From JBFWWP01 sp050246115 (GTDB lineage: Bacteria; Planctomycetota; UBA8108; UBA1146; JAJFFE01): a stretch of DNA of 64,000 nt. Positions 26,717 to 35,783 of the stretch are shown here, one piece after another. The translations under genes and the position numbers were made by a program. Location: contig JBFWWP010000001.1 in the NCBI GenBank assembly GCA_050246115.1, forward strand, positions 186,001-250,000. The letters run 5' to 3'. Below the pieces are notes generated by a model, which made no database searches, had not been told where the DNA came from, and worked only from the letters and a program-made list of their open reading frames with translations. Within the stretch, counting starts at the first letter, position 1. Each line of letters starts with the position of its first letter.

Positions 26717-28852
26717 ATGGTCGCGCTCCCGCGCGCGGAGGATGTGCTTCGGACTCGATTCGGACACCGGGAGTTTCGCGAGGGGCAGCAGCAGGCCATC
26801 GAAGCCGCGCTCGCAGGGCGCGATCTGCTCGTGGTCATGCCGACCGGCGCTGGGAAGTCCTTGTGCTACCAGCTGCCCGCGGTCGTTGACTCGGGCTACG
26901 CGCTGGTGGTGAGCCCCTTGATCGCCCTCATGAAGGATCAGGTGGACCAGTTGCGCGCGCGCGGGATCCCGGCCGCGAGCGTCCACTCGGGTATGTCACC
27001 CGACGAGAAGTGGCAGGTCGTTCGCAACTTGGAGGCCGGGCGCCTCGAGTTGCTGATGGTCGCCCCCGAGCGCTTTCGCAATGAGCGCTTCCTGCAACTG
27101 ATCCAACGCGTGCGACCGCATCGGCTCGTGGTCGACGAGGCTCACTGCATCAGCCAGTGGGGGCACGACTTTCGTCCCGAGTACCGGCGGCTGCGTCAGG
27201 TGATCGAGGCGCTGGGTGAGATCCCGGTGAGCGCGCTCACGGCGACGGCGACGCGGGATGTCCGGCGCGACATCGTCGAGCAGCTCGGGCTCCACGAGCC
27301 GGTCGAGATCCTCACCGGCTTCTTGCGTCCGAACCTGTCGTTCGAGGTGGAGTGCCTGGAGCGCGCCGATCGTCGGTTGGCCGTGGCGGAGGCGGCCGTG
27401 CGCGCCTCGCAGGGCTCCGCGGTGATCTACTGTGCGAGTCGGAAGACCGTCGACGAACTGACCACGTACTTCGAGGCGAGCGGAATTCCCACCGCGGGCT
27501 ATCACGCAGGGCTCGCGGACCGACAGCGCACGCGCGTGCAGGACGCCTTCATGAACGGCGAGGTGCAGTTGTTGGTGGCGACCAATGCCTTTGGCATGGG
27601 GGTCGACAAGCCCGACATTCGCGTGGTGCTCCATTACGACATGCCGGGGTCGCTCGAGGCCTACTATCAAGAGGCTGGCCGCGCCGGCCGCGACGGTCTG
27701 CCGGCGCGTTGCCTGTTGCTGCATCACGCGAGCACGTACGTGCTCCAAAGGTTCTTCTTGGACAACTCCAACCCGGACCCAGCCTTGGTGTTCCGAGCTT
27801 ACTCGGCGCTGCGTCCGAAGGTCGGCGTCCCGCGCGAGGCCGTGCTTTTCAGCGAACTCCTCGAGCGCTTGGGCGAAACGAAGGACGGACCGCTGAGAAC
27901 CGCCTTGTCGATGCTCCAGCATGCGAACCTCGTGCAAGCACAGGGCGACTTGATCGTTCCGGTCGCGGAGTTCCCGGCCCAGTGTCCGGTAGACCTCGAG
28001 TACCTGCGGGAAAAGCGTCGGCGAGACGAGGCTCGGCTGAACGCCGTGTCTGGGTACGCGAAGCTGCGCTCAGGCTGTCGCTTCGCGCGCATCCGCGCGT
28101 ACTTCTTGGGTGACCGGGAGGCTGCGTTTCGCTGTGGAGTCTGCGATCTCTGTCGCGGTGTTGCCCTCGCACGTCCTTTGACGGCGGACGAGCGCGACCG
28201 GATTCGTGGCTCGTTGGCGGCCATTGCGCGCCTGGATCGTCGCTTTGGTCCATACCGCTGGGCGCAGGTGCTCACCGGCAGTCGCGTGCCCGAGGTCCTC
28301 GACCGTGGTCTCGATCGTCTGCCGGAGTTCGGCGCGCTCGTGGGTGAAAGCGAGTCCTCGTGTCGGCAGCTTCTCGACTACTTGGAGGAAGTGGGGCTCG
28401 TCGAACGAGAAGCGTTCGAGCCAGCCGATGGGTCGCGCGGTGGATCGTTGCTGGGCGTCTCCGCACTGGGACGCCAAACTCTCACCGCGGGCGTCGACGA
28501 AGGACTAGCACCCCCGCCGCCACCGACTTTGCGTGGCGCGTCCGGGCGTCGCGCAACCTCGGCGCGAACGGGCCAGGAAACGACCGGCGCGGGCCAATCC
28601 CTGGACCTTACTGCCTTGGATCCGGTGCTCTGCGAGCGCCTGCGAGAGTTTCGACAGGAGATCGCCAGTCGTCGCGGAGCCCCGGCTTACACCGTGTTCA
28701 GCAACTCCACCCTGGAACAACTGGCTGCGAGTCCACCGCTGGATCAGGCATCGTTTCTCGAAGTCAAGGGACTGGGACCCAAGCGATGGGAGACGTTCGG
28801 CGCGGAACTCCTGGGTGTCATCGAGCGCTGGCGCGAGGCCAGCCGCAGCTGA
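26717..28852 (+). CDS. recQ: ATP-dependent DNA helicase RecQ
   Basis: 711 residues from an ATG with a GAGGGGAA ribosome site. The full superfamily 2 set is present: FREGQQQAIEAAL (Q-motif region), Walker A MPTGAGKS with Lys47, SPLIALMKDQVDQL, DEAHCISQWGHDFRPEY near residue 140, SALTATAT, VIYCASRK, and the arginine-finger motif QEAGRAGRDG. The RecQ zinc-binding segment follows (SGCRFARIRAYF ... FRCGVCDLC), then a winged-helix RQC region and a C-terminal HRDC domain (about 630-705, LREFRQEIASRRGAPAYTVFSNSTL). A Pro/Gly/Ala-rich linker separates RQC and HRDC. It unwinds DNA 3'-5' in recombination and fork repair. Length is somewhat above the E. coli enzyme (about 609) owing to the linker. Converges with the kinase gene, stops 12 bp apart. 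Confidence 0.96.
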   Translation: MVALPRAEDVLRTRFGHREFREGQQQAIEAALAGRDLLVVMPTGAGKSLCYQLPAVVDSGYALVVSPLIALMKDQVDQLRARGIPAASVHSGMSPDEKWQVVRNLEAGRLELLMVAPERFRNERFLQLIQRVRPHRLVVDEAHCISQWGHDFRPEYRRLRQVIEALGEIPVSALTATATRDVRRDIVEQLGLHEPVEILTGFLRPNLSFEVECLERADRRLAVAEAAVRASQGSAVIYCASRKTVDELTTYFEASGIPTAGYHAGLADRQRTRVQDAFMNGEVQLLVATNAFGMGVDKPDIRVVLHYDMPGSLEAYYQEAGRAGRDGLPARCLLLHHASTYVLQRFFLDNSNPDPALVFRAYSALRPKVGVPREAVLFSELLERLGETKDGPLRTALSMLQHANLVQAQGDLIVPVAEFPAQCPVDLEYLREKRRRDEARLNAVSGYAKLRSGCRFARIRAYFLGDREAAFRCGVCDLCRGVALARPLTADERDRIRGSLAAIARLDRRFGPYRWAQVLTGSRVPEVLDRGLDRLPEFGALVGESESSCRQLLDYLEEVGLVEREAFEPADGSRGGSLLGVSALGRQTLTAGVDEGLAPPPPPTLRGASGRRATSARTGQETTGAGQSLDLTALDPVLCERLREFRQEIASRRGAPAYTVFSNSTLEQLAASPPLDQASFLEVKGLGPKRWETFGAELLGVIERWREASRS

Positions 28853-28864
28853 GCGCACGACCGT

Positions 28865-29761
28865 CTAACCTGCTTGGAGTTCGTGCTGTAGTCGAGCGAG
28901 GGTGTGACGCCCGTGCGCTTCGTAGGCGCGGTCACCGTGCTCGCGCGCCCAGGTCGTGGTCGCGATGGCATGGAGCACACCGAGGCGCGTCAGGCGCTCC
29001 CGGTCCAGATCGGTGAGGTCTGCTCCATAGCCCAAGAAGAAGGCGCGCTCCCGGTCCGCGCGCTCGACCCAGGGTCGGTCCCAGAGCTTCAGGAAGTCGA
29101 CCAGCCACAGGTCGGCCCCCGAGTGCTCGAAGTCGATGACGGTCCAGGTCAGCGGCTCGGTGCGCGTTTCGACCAGCCAGTTCCGCGGCTGATAGTCTCG
29201 ATGGCAGGCAACTCGTCGGAGGCCAGCGAACCAACGGTTCGGTTCCAGGACGGCAAAGGCCCACGCCCGCAGGTCCTGCGAGATCCAATCGCGGCCCCGG
29301 TGGCACCACGACGCCAGGCGGTCGTGGAGTGCGGCGGCAACCGGCACCGGATCGCGATCGACGAGCGGCAGCTCGTGTAGGGCTCGCAGGAATTCGCCGG
29401 CTTCACGGTAGGCGCGGAGTTCGTCCGCAACCGAGAGCTGCGCCGACTCGAGGCAGCACCCCGTGCACGATCGGAGCGCGAGCGCCAGGAGCTCATCGCT
29501 TGCGCCCAACAACGTCGGCGCTTTCGGCGGGAGCCGCGGAATCCAGTCCCGATAGGCCGTTCGCTCCTGGAGGAACTTGCGTGGCTGTGCGTGGACCTTG
29601 AGGAAGCACGTGTCGCCCGCAGCGAACGACGCCTCCCATACCGCGCAGACGCCAAGCGGCCAGCTACGATTTCGCCAGGCCGCGACGGGGCCGATCTTGG
29701 ACGAAAGCCAAGCCGCGATTTCGGCTGGCGGTGTCGGCTCGGGGCGCGAGGAGGGCTGCAT
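28865..29761 (-). CDS. Aminoglycoside phosphotransferase (APH)-fold kinase
   Basis: 298 residues from the ATG at 29761; TTG and GTG codons at 29779 and 29776 are in frame, so the start may be six residues earlier. The N-lobe has the ATP-contact Lys in DTCFLKVHAQ, and the C-lobe has the Brenner motif H187-RDYQPRN-194 with the metal-binding D210 in VIDFEHSG. This is the APH/choline-kinase family; substrate is unknown and antibiotic resistance should not be assumed. The Trp-rich, acid-rich C-terminus (LVDFLKLWDRPWVERADRERAFFLGYG) is usual for uncharacterised members. It stands alone, convergent with recQ. Confidence 0.85.
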   Translation of the reverse strand: MQPSSRPEPTPPAEIAAWLSSKIGPVAAWRNRSWPLGVCAVWEASFAAGDTCFLKVHAQPRKFLQERTAYRDWIPRLPPKAPTLLGASDELLALALRSCTGCCLESAQLSVADELRAYREAGEFLRALHELPLVDRDPVPVAAALHDRLASWCHRGRDWISQDLRAWAFAVLEPNRWFAGLRRVACHRDYQPRNWLVETRTEPLTWTVIDFEHSGADLWLVDFLKLWDRPWVERADRERAFFLGYGADLTDLDRERLTRLGVLHAIATTTWAREHGDRAYEAHGRHTLARLQHELQAG

Positions 29762-30094
29762 GAGGTGCTTGTCCACCAACCTTCGCGGCGCGCGCGGACC
29801 GGATCTGCGACCGACGCCAGACTGCCGACCTCCGGCACGATCCGCGTTCTTGACCCCATCTGTCCGCGGCGAGGAGGCCGTCGGGAACCTGCTCTCGACA
29901 AGCGAATGGGCGAAGACGCACCGGGTCGGACGAAGCGAGGCGCAGTCGCATCGGTGAGAACCGTCGAGCTGAGCATCGATCGAGCTGGCGCAATCATCGG
30001 CGACTCGCGTCGGAATGGTTTCCCGACAGCCTCTGGCCCCAGTCCGTTCGCGTCACGTTTCCGGCTGCCGTGCCGGCCTCGGGAGCGCGGACGA
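29762..30094. other. Intergenic region, nothing recognised
   Basis: 333 bp between the kinase start and the stop of the dockerin-repeat gene, both leftward. No coding signal, RNA gene or tandem repeat seen. The string CTCGGGAGCGCGGAC near 30078-30092 resembles the core of the palindromic repeat at 32.2-32.8 kb and may be a solo remnant. Confidence 0.4.
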
Positions 30095-31168
30095 TTACGG
30101 GCCGGTGTAGGGGACCGCCGTAGCGCTGAAGTTGAAGTAGACCCACCACCCGAGGGTACCCGTCGGTCCCATGTCGCGGGCGTCGATGCTCGAGCAGTTG
30201 CCCATGCCACCCGGGAGCAAGGCGGACAACGGCATACCCCCGACGAGCGGAATGGTCGCGGGGATGGTGATCGCGTTCGCACTGGCCTCACTGACGAAAC
30301 CACGGCCGAGGCCGTTCGTGATGCTCGTCGCCGGGTTACCGACGTACGAGCCCGCGATCTGCCCCTCCTGCAAGGTGACCAGGATGCCGCCGAGGTCCAA
30401 CGAGATCGTGGCTGGGTCGGTCACGAAGCAAGGCGTCGACGGCACACTGGGTGCAGGCGTGAAACTGCCCGTCGTCGTCCCGGGGAGAAGGCCGAGGCAG
30501 GACCCGGCACCGGGGTTGGTGTACGTGAGCGCGACCGAGGTCGAGAACGCATCGAGGTCGCAGGTCGTACCGGCGGCGGGCGCGGTGCAGTCGGCCGCGA
30601 GCACGAAGTCGAGGTTGCCCATGGCGCCGGCTTGATCGAGCGGGCGGAAGATGAGCAGGTAGCTGAGGTCCAGGCTGCCGTCCATGTCTTGGTCCTGCGT
30701 GAACGTGTCGTTGATCAAGCCGTTCAGGGTTGCCGTCGAGTCGAGACACAGGATCACTTGTGTGAAGGCATGCGGGTCCCGAAGGTTGAGGCTCGTGATG
30801 CGAAACGCTGTCGGTATGGGGCCCGTCGGACACGCCGGTACGGGCCCGGCGCAATCGATGGCATCGACCGTCGGGTCGTTTCCGCAAGCCGGGAACGGAG
30901 CGGTCGGCGACATGCCGCCACTGAATTGATAGGCCAGGCTGAACACGGGATCGGCGAGGTTGACTTGACCGTCGTCGTTCGAGTCCTGGGCGTCGAGGCA
31001 GATCGGCGCGCCGCCGTTGAACAGGAAGTCGAGATTGAACACGGCGTCGGCGATGTCGACGCTCCCGTTCGCGTTCGCGTCGCCACGAATGAAGGCCGAC
31101 TGTCCATGCAGCACGCCGCAGGTCGTGATCATCGCGAGAGTCAGGATCCAGGGGCTACGCAGATACAC
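30095..31168 (-). CDS. Secreted dockerin-like (EF-hand type) repeat protein
   Basis: 357 residues from a GTG at 31168 with AAGGAG five bases upstream. A signal peptide (VYLRSPWILTLAMITTCGVLHGQ) ends before FIRGD. Two calcium-loop repeats follow: DANANGSVDIADAVFNLDFLF and DSNDDGQVNLADPVFSLAYQF, closed by FPACGNDPTVDAIDC. This is the dockerin-like module common in planctomycete secreted proteins. The remaining ~250 residues form an unrecognised, probably beta-rich domain with scattered cysteines (ILCLDSTATLNG, LDFVLAADC, TCDLD) and an aromatic end (LGWWVYFNFSATAVPYTGP). Exported; may bind calcium and a partner surface. A homologous but broken module is at 25.35-25.65 kb. Confidence 0.8.
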   Translation of the reverse strand: MYLRSPWILTLAMITTCGVLHGQSAFIRGDANANGSVDIADAVFNLDFLFNGGAPICLDAQDSNDDGQVNLADPVFSLAYQFSGGMSPTAPFPACGNDPTVDAIDCAGPVPACPTGPIPTAFRITSLNLRDPHAFTQVILCLDSTATLNGLINDTFTQDQDMDGSLDLSYLLIFRPLDQAGAMGNLDFVLAADCTAPAAGTTCDLDAFSTSVALTYTNPGAGSCLGLLPGTTTGSFTPAPSVPSTPCFVTDPATISLDLGGILVTLQEGQIAGSYVGNPATSITNGLGRGFVSEASANAITIPATIPLVGGMPLSALLPGGMGNCSSIDARDMGPTGTLGWWVYFNFSATAVPYTGP

Positions 31169-31742
31169 GGCAACTCCTTCGAAGGGTGATGGGAAGCGCG
31201 TCGAACGGTCGCGCACGGGGAGCCGATCCAGGGGCTTAGCGGGTTCCAGCCCGCGGACCAGCCGCCGCCGGCCGGGCCAACGCAAGCCGACCGGTGCGGC
31301 GGAGCTGAACCCTCGCTCCGGAGGTTTTCACTCGGAAGTGGCTTCGAGCCCGTCGCACGACGGTCCCCAAGGTACCCACGGATCCTCCCGCCATCTACTG
31401 TCGAACCGGCGAAGGCCGCCCCAGCGAACACGAACTGGACGGATCTCGCCGCATCGGCTCGCCGCGAGGCCTCGCTAGGAGTGGTGGTCGGGGGGGTGGT
31501 CCGGGGGGGGGGGGGTCCGAGTCGCCGGATTCCGTAGGTCCGAACCCGTAACCAACTGCTCCCGTATGGGTTGTGAAAATGGCCAGAAGCCCGAGATCGT
31601 GTCATACTGAAGGTGGACCGGATGGCAGCCGGGATCAAGAAACTCGAAAGGCGAGCACGGACTAGCCCGTGCGCCGGGGGGTCGCCTGCGTCACCCAACC
31701 GAAAGGCGCAGTCGCTTGGCTTCTGGAAGGTTCGCGTTCCCC
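31169..31742. other. Divergent intergenic region with poly-G tracts
   Basis: 574 bp between the dockerin-repeat gene and the receiver gene, divergently transcribed, so two promoters are expected. It contains a G7 run (31490-31496) and a G13 run (31503-31515) separated by TGGTCC, an unusual homopolymer for a non-coding site. A CATACT hexamer at 31603-31608 is the best -10-like sequence for the receiver gene, without a clear -35. No gene or RNA seen. Confidence 0.5.
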
Positions 31743-32180
31743 ATGAGTGAGGCCAGCCCCCAGCGGGGCAACACCCAGGATCGGAATGCCGTGCGCGTGC
31801 TCGTGGTCGACGACGATCCAACGAATCGAATCGTTGCCCGCGCCATCCTCGGGCGCTTCGGGTGTGCGGTCGAGTTCGCGGAGAACGGTGAGGACGCCGT
31901 CCGTATGGTCGCCGAAGGCGATTACGACTTGGTGTTCATGGACTGCATGATGCCGGTCATGGATGGTTTCCACGCAACTCAGGCCATCCGCGCCAATGAG
32001 CTGCGCGGGCGCAACTCGCACACTCCCATCATCGCCTTGACTGCGTTGTGTCGCCCCGAAGATCGCCAGCACTGTCTGGACGTCGGTATGGATGACTTCA
32101 TCTCGAAACCCGCGCGCGCCGAGGTCTTTCGCCAAGTGATCGACCGCTGGAAACAGCCGGATCGGTGCCCCCGCGACTAG
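31743..32180 (+). CDS. Stand-alone response-regulator receiver protein
   Basis: 145 residues from an ATG at 31743; an in-frame TTG nine codons earlier sits too close to the only purine-rich site. A complete CheY-like receiver: acidic cluster D23-D24-D25 in VLVVDDDPTNR, phospho-acceptor D67 in LVFMDCMMPVMDG, the Thr in IIALTAL, and the Lys in DDFISKPA. No DNA-binding or enzymatic output domain follows, so it should act through protein contact. The sequence style (DPTNRIVA, MPVMDGFHATQAIR) is that of receivers from hybrid kinases or phosphorelays. No kinase is encoded nearby, making it an orphan. Followed by a repeat array and converging with the M1 peptidase gene. Confidence 0.9.
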   Translation: MSEASPQRGNTQDRNAVRVLVVDDDPTNRIVARAILGRFGCAVEFAENGEDAVRMVAEGDYDLVFMDCMMPVMDGFHATQAIRANELRGRNSHTPIIALTALCRPEDRQHCLDVGMDDFISKPARAEVFRQVIDRWKQPDRCPRD

Positions 32181-32805
32181 GGCCAGCTAGCTCTGTCCCC
32201 TTCATCTCCCGTCCATTCCGCATCGCGGCGCATCCTCTGAGCCCAAGGTAGATCCGATGCCCTGGCGCGCCCTGGGAGCGCGGACAGCCTGTCCGCATCC
32301 GCCCATGCACGCACCACGGCACCATCGCGCGCCACCGCCAGCACGCAAACTCGAGAACGCTTGATTGAGGACTAGGGTTAGCGCTAGCGATAGCTATAGC
32401 TAGCTCTGTCCCCTTCATCTCCCGCCCATTCAGCACCGCGGCGCATCCTCTGAGCCCAAGGTTGATCCGATGCCCTGGCGCGCCCTGGGAGCGCGGACAG
32501 CCTGTCCGCATCCGCCCATGCATGCACCACGGCACCATCGCGCGCCACCGCCAGCACGCAAACTCGAGAACGCGCTTGATTGAGGACTAGGGCTAGCGCT
32601 AGCGCTAGCGATAGCTAGCTCTGTCCCCTTCATCTCCCGCCCATTCCGCACCGCGGCGCATCCTCTGAGCCCAAGGTTGATCCGATGCCCTGGCGCGCCC
32701 TGGGAGCGCGGACAGCCTGTCCGCATCCGCCCATGCATGCACCATGGCACCATCGCGCGCCACCGCCAGCACGCAAACTCGAGAACGCGCTGCTCGAGGA
32801 CAGGC
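32181..32805. repeat. Three ~214-bp direct repeats with a palindromic core
   Basis: Copies begin at the shared CTCTGTCCCC at 32191, 32404 and 32619, a period of 213-215 bp, and are nearly identical. Each reads CTTCATCTCCC, CGCGGCGCATCC, TGAGCCCAAGG, then GGCGCGCCCTGGGAGCGCG and the perfect palindrome GCGGACAG-C-CTGTCCGC, ending GCAAACTCGAGAACGC. Copies are joined by short TAGC-rich strings (GCTAGCGCTAGCGATAGC), which look like slippage products. Open frames cross the array leftward but repeat with it and have no homology I recognise. It sits between the 3' ends of the receiver gene and the M1 peptidase gene. Confidence 0.92.
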
Positions 32806-32817
32806 TCTGCTCTCGGG

Positions 32818-32912
32818 GAGGGGGCTTTTGAAAGCCCCCTCGTCGCGGCTGCACACCCGCGTCCACTTCACCCACCCACGCTCGCCTTCGGCGGGCGACT
32901 CCTAAGCGCGAA
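32818..32912. repeat. Dispersed ~95-bp element, copy 2
   Basis: Begins with a strong hairpin, GGGGGCTT-TTGA-AAGCCCCC (8-bp stem, 4-base loop), then GCGGCTGCA, CACCCGC, CACTTCACC, ACGCTCGCCTTCG and GCGACTCCTAAGCGC. The block order matches 26299-26397. Immediately downstream of the M1 peptidase stop, so its hairpin could also terminate that transcript, though there is no T-run. Confidence 0.55.
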
Positions 32913-32935
32913 CCGTCGGGTCACCGCGGATCGGG

Positions 32936-35497
32936 CTACCGCTTCTGCCCTTCGAGTGACTGGACCTTCTCCTCGAGCGATTTGCTCTTGGCCTTGAGCT
33001 TCCCCACTTCCGTCGCCAGTTCGTCGAGGGTTCCCGGCTTGGCGATGGCGGCGAGGGCGCGGTCGATCGCGTCGCGCATGTCCTCGCGGGTTTCGTAGGG
33101 GCGTCGACTCTCGAGCACTCGCTGTGCATCTTCGCCTCCGAACGTGCCCAGCGCTTCGAAGACCACCGCGCGGGTGGGGCGGTGAGGGTCGCTCACCTGG
33201 GCACCGAGCACGGCGAGTACCTCCTCGCGTCCGGCTCCCAGCTTGGCGAGCGCGCGGAGGGCAGCGTCGCGTGCAGGCCGCGGCGCCCCAGGGCGAGCCA
33301 GTTCCAACAGCGGCGCAATCGCGGCCACGTGATCGTGCTTCTCCAGAATCCGTATGGCCGTCGTACGGACTCGTTCGCGATGCGAACTCATACCCAGCCC
33401 CTCCAGCGCGAGCTCTACGGTCCGGTCCGGGGCGACTTGCTCGTGGGCTTCCAAGGACGCAGCCCGCACCCACGCCGACGCATCGCTGCGGAAGGCGCTT
33501 GCCAGTGCGTCGGCTACCCGCGGGACGTGAGTGCGTCCGAGCGCGCGGGCCGCGGCGTCGCGCACCCGCGGGTCCACGTCCGCTGCGAGCGCGCGCTCGA
33601 GGGCGGCGGCCGCAGCGTCGCTGTGCGCGTTCCCTAGGGCGGTGGACACCTCGCGCCGCACACCCCAGAAGCTCTCGGCGGCCAACGCACGCGTCAGGGC
33701 CGACTCGGCCGCGGCGTCGCCGACCGCCTGCAAGCGCGCCCCGAGTGCCCGGGCCGCGAACACGCGTCCGAGTGCGTCGGGATCGTTGGTGAGCTGAGCG
33801 CTCCACTCGGGCACTGTCTTCTCGTGGTCGAGCTTCATCAGCAGGACGCTTTGATGATCGAAGCGGACGAAGGCCGGGCGCGCCGCGACGTCGAACGTGA
33901 ACGTCTGCTCGGCCGAGTCGACTCGCACTTTCTTGACCTGCACGTGCCCCTGCTCATCGTAGATGCCGATCGAGACTGGCAGGCTGTAGAGCGGCGTGAG
34001 GTCGTCGACCTTCTGGCGCTGACGTACCTTCAACTCGAGGCTGCGAGTGGCGGAGTCGTACTGCTGCCGCACCTCGATCTCGGGGTGTCCACCCTTGTAC
34101 ACCCAGTCGTCGAAGAATCGGGCCAACGCGGCCCCGGTCACGTCTTCGAGAGTGACGCGCAACTGGTCGGTTACGACGGTCTGGTGACGGAACCGCTGCA
34201 GGTAGCTCCGGACGGCACGAAAGAACGTCTCGTCACCCAACTCGTGCCGCAGCATGCCCAGAACGCGCGCGCCCTTCGGGTACGAGTGCGAGTCGAACAC
34301 GTTGTCGGGATCCTGATACGTCGCACAGACGAGCGGTCGCCGATAGCGGGTGGCGTCTTCCGCAAAGTAGTCTTCGGCTTGCGCGAGCCATTCCATCTGA
34401 GCGTCTGCGCGCCCCAGCGCGCTCTCGGTGTAGAGCGTGGCGCAGAACGTCGCGAAGGACTCGTTCAGCCAGATGTGGGACCAGTCGCGACAGGTTACCA
34501 AGTTCCCGAACCACTGGTGCGCCAGCTCATGGGCCACGAGTTCGACGCTGGACGCCTGCGGTTCGTCGGCATCGTCGTGCAGGGTGCGATCGGTCAGCGT
34601 GGTTGCGGTGATGTTCTCCATCCCGCCCCACAGGAAGTCGCGCACCACGACTTGGTTGTAGATGTCGAATGGGTAGCGACCGAATCGCTGGGAGAAGAAG
34701 TCCATCATGTCGGCCGTCAGGCCGAACGACAGCGACGCCCGGAGCTGATCGCCGGGGTAGTGCCAGCTATGGATGGGCACTCCCTGCCAAGTGTCCTCGA
34801 GGCGCTCGAACTCGCCGGCAACCAGGGTGATCAGATAGCTCGAATGCGGGTTCTCGCAGACCCAATGGTACGTGCGCTGTGCGTTCTCGCGGGGGAGCAC
34901 CTGCTTGAACAGGCCGTTCGACAGTACCTCGAGTGGATAGGGCACGGTCGCGATCATCTCGGAAGTGATGCGTTCCTCGGGTGCGTCGAAGCATGGAATC
35001 CAGTGGCGGGCCTCGTGGGGCTCGCCCTGGGTCCAGATCTGCAGGGGCCGATCCGGGTACTCGGGAATCGGGCGGATGAAGTACAGCCCCTTCTTCGGGG
35101 TGGCGCTGTACACCAGATAGATGTACCCGCTCGCCCCAGCCGGCATCGGTTCGGCGAGGTCGATCTCGATGCGACCCTCGAGGACCCGATGGACGAGATC
35201 GCGCTGCTTCGAGTCTTTGACCACCTCGAAAGCGATGTCCACCGCATCGAGCGTGATCGTCTCGACTTGGTCTCGCAGGGCAGTGAAATGGTGCGTGACG
35301 CTACCCTTGACCGACTCACGTTCGAGATCGAAAGAACACTCGAGTCGAAGGTGGTTGAAGTCCACCGGCCGGGAGCGCGCATACTGGCGAGCACCGTCGA
35401 AAGGTGCTGCGAGCGGCGGGCCGGCGAAGCTCGCGACCGGGGCGGCGACGAGCGTGGTCATGACGCCAAGAGCAAGAACCCAACGAACCGAGCGCAT
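32936..35497 (-). CDS. M1 family aminopeptidase with C-terminal HEAT repeats
   Basis: 853 residues with a Sec signal peptide (cleavage likely after ASFA, residue ~25), so it acts outside the cytoplasm. Domains: N-terminal M1 beta-saddle (about 45-230); catalytic thermolysin-like domain with the exopeptidase motif GGMEN at 291-295 (usual form GAMEN), zinc ligands H323-E324-x2-H327 in HELAHQWFGN and E346 in WLNESFAT; and the M1 tail to about 600. From ~610 to 815 there are HEAT-type repeats (ALGNAHSDAAAAALERAL, AAARALGRTHVPRVADAL, ALRALAKLGAGREEVLAVLG). It ends in a short Lys/Glu coiled coil. HEAT fusions to M1 enzymes are known but uncommon in E. coli-type members. Diverges from glpG. Confidence 0.92.
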   Translation of the reverse strand: MRSVRWVLALGVMTTLVAAPVASFAGPPLAAPFDGARQYARSRPVDFNHLRLECSFDLERESVKGSVTHHFTALRDQVETITLDAVDIAFEVVKDSKQRDLVHRVLEGRIEIDLAEPMPAGASGYIYLVYSATPKKGLYFIRPIPEYPDRPLQIWTQGEPHEARHWIPCFDAPEERITSEMIATVPYPLEVLSNGLFKQVLPRENAQRTYHWVCENPHSSYLITLVAGEFERLEDTWQGVPIHSWHYPGDQLRASLSFGLTADMMDFFSQRFGRYPFDIYNQVVVRDFLWGGMENITATTLTDRTLHDDADEPQASSVELVAHELAHQWFGNLVTCRDWSHIWLNESFATFCATLYTESALGRADAQMEWLAQAEDYFAEDATRYRRPLVCATYQDPDNVFDSHSYPKGARVLGMLRHELGDETFFRAVRSYLQRFRHQTVVTDQLRVTLEDVTGAALARFFDDWVYKGGHPEIEVRQQYDSATRSLELKVRQRQKVDDLTPLYSLPVSIGIYDEQGHVQVKKVRVDSAEQTFTFDVAARPAFVRFDHQSVLLMKLDHEKTVPEWSAQLTNDPDALGRVFAARALGARLQAVGDAAAESALTRALAAESFWGVRREVSTALGNAHSDAAAAALERALAADVDPRVRDAAARALGRTHVPRVADALASAFRSDASAWVRAASLEAHEQVAPDRTVELALEGLGMSSHRERVRTTAIRILEKHDHVAAIAPLLELARPGAPRPARDAALRALAKLGAGREEVLAVLGAQVSDPHRPTRAVVFEALGTFGGEDAQRVLESRRPYETREDMRDAIDRALAAIAKPGTLDELATEVGKLKAKSKSLEEKVQSLEGQKR

Positions 35498-35783
35498 GGG
35501 AATCCTCCGAGCGAAGTGGGTCGGACAACGAGCAACCCGTTGGCGCTGCGGCGGAGGTTCCGAGCCGCGCGCTCACCGGTGCACGAAACGAAAGGGGGGA
35601 GTCTAGCCCGGATCACTCCCGAGCGCACGAGTCAAAGCGGCTCGGGCTCCGTGATCCTTCGTTGCACCGCCCGATTCGGTCCTCAATGGGAGTCGGTGCG
35701 ACCTCGAGCCCGTCGGCGTGCCGCATTGTTCGAGTTCCGGGCCCCGGCTACACTCCGCGGCGAGTTCGTGGAGAGGAGAAGCC

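Noticed and set aside
32181..32805. CRISPR array
   Set aside because: The repeats are 214 bp, nearly identical over the full unit, with no short repeat/unique spacer alternation and no cas genes.
32098..32871. Leftward frames crossing the 214-bp repeats (MVPWCMHGRMRTGCPRSQ type)
   Set aside because: The peptide repeats exactly with the DNA unit and has no ribosome site or homology. I regard it as translation of a non-coding repeat.
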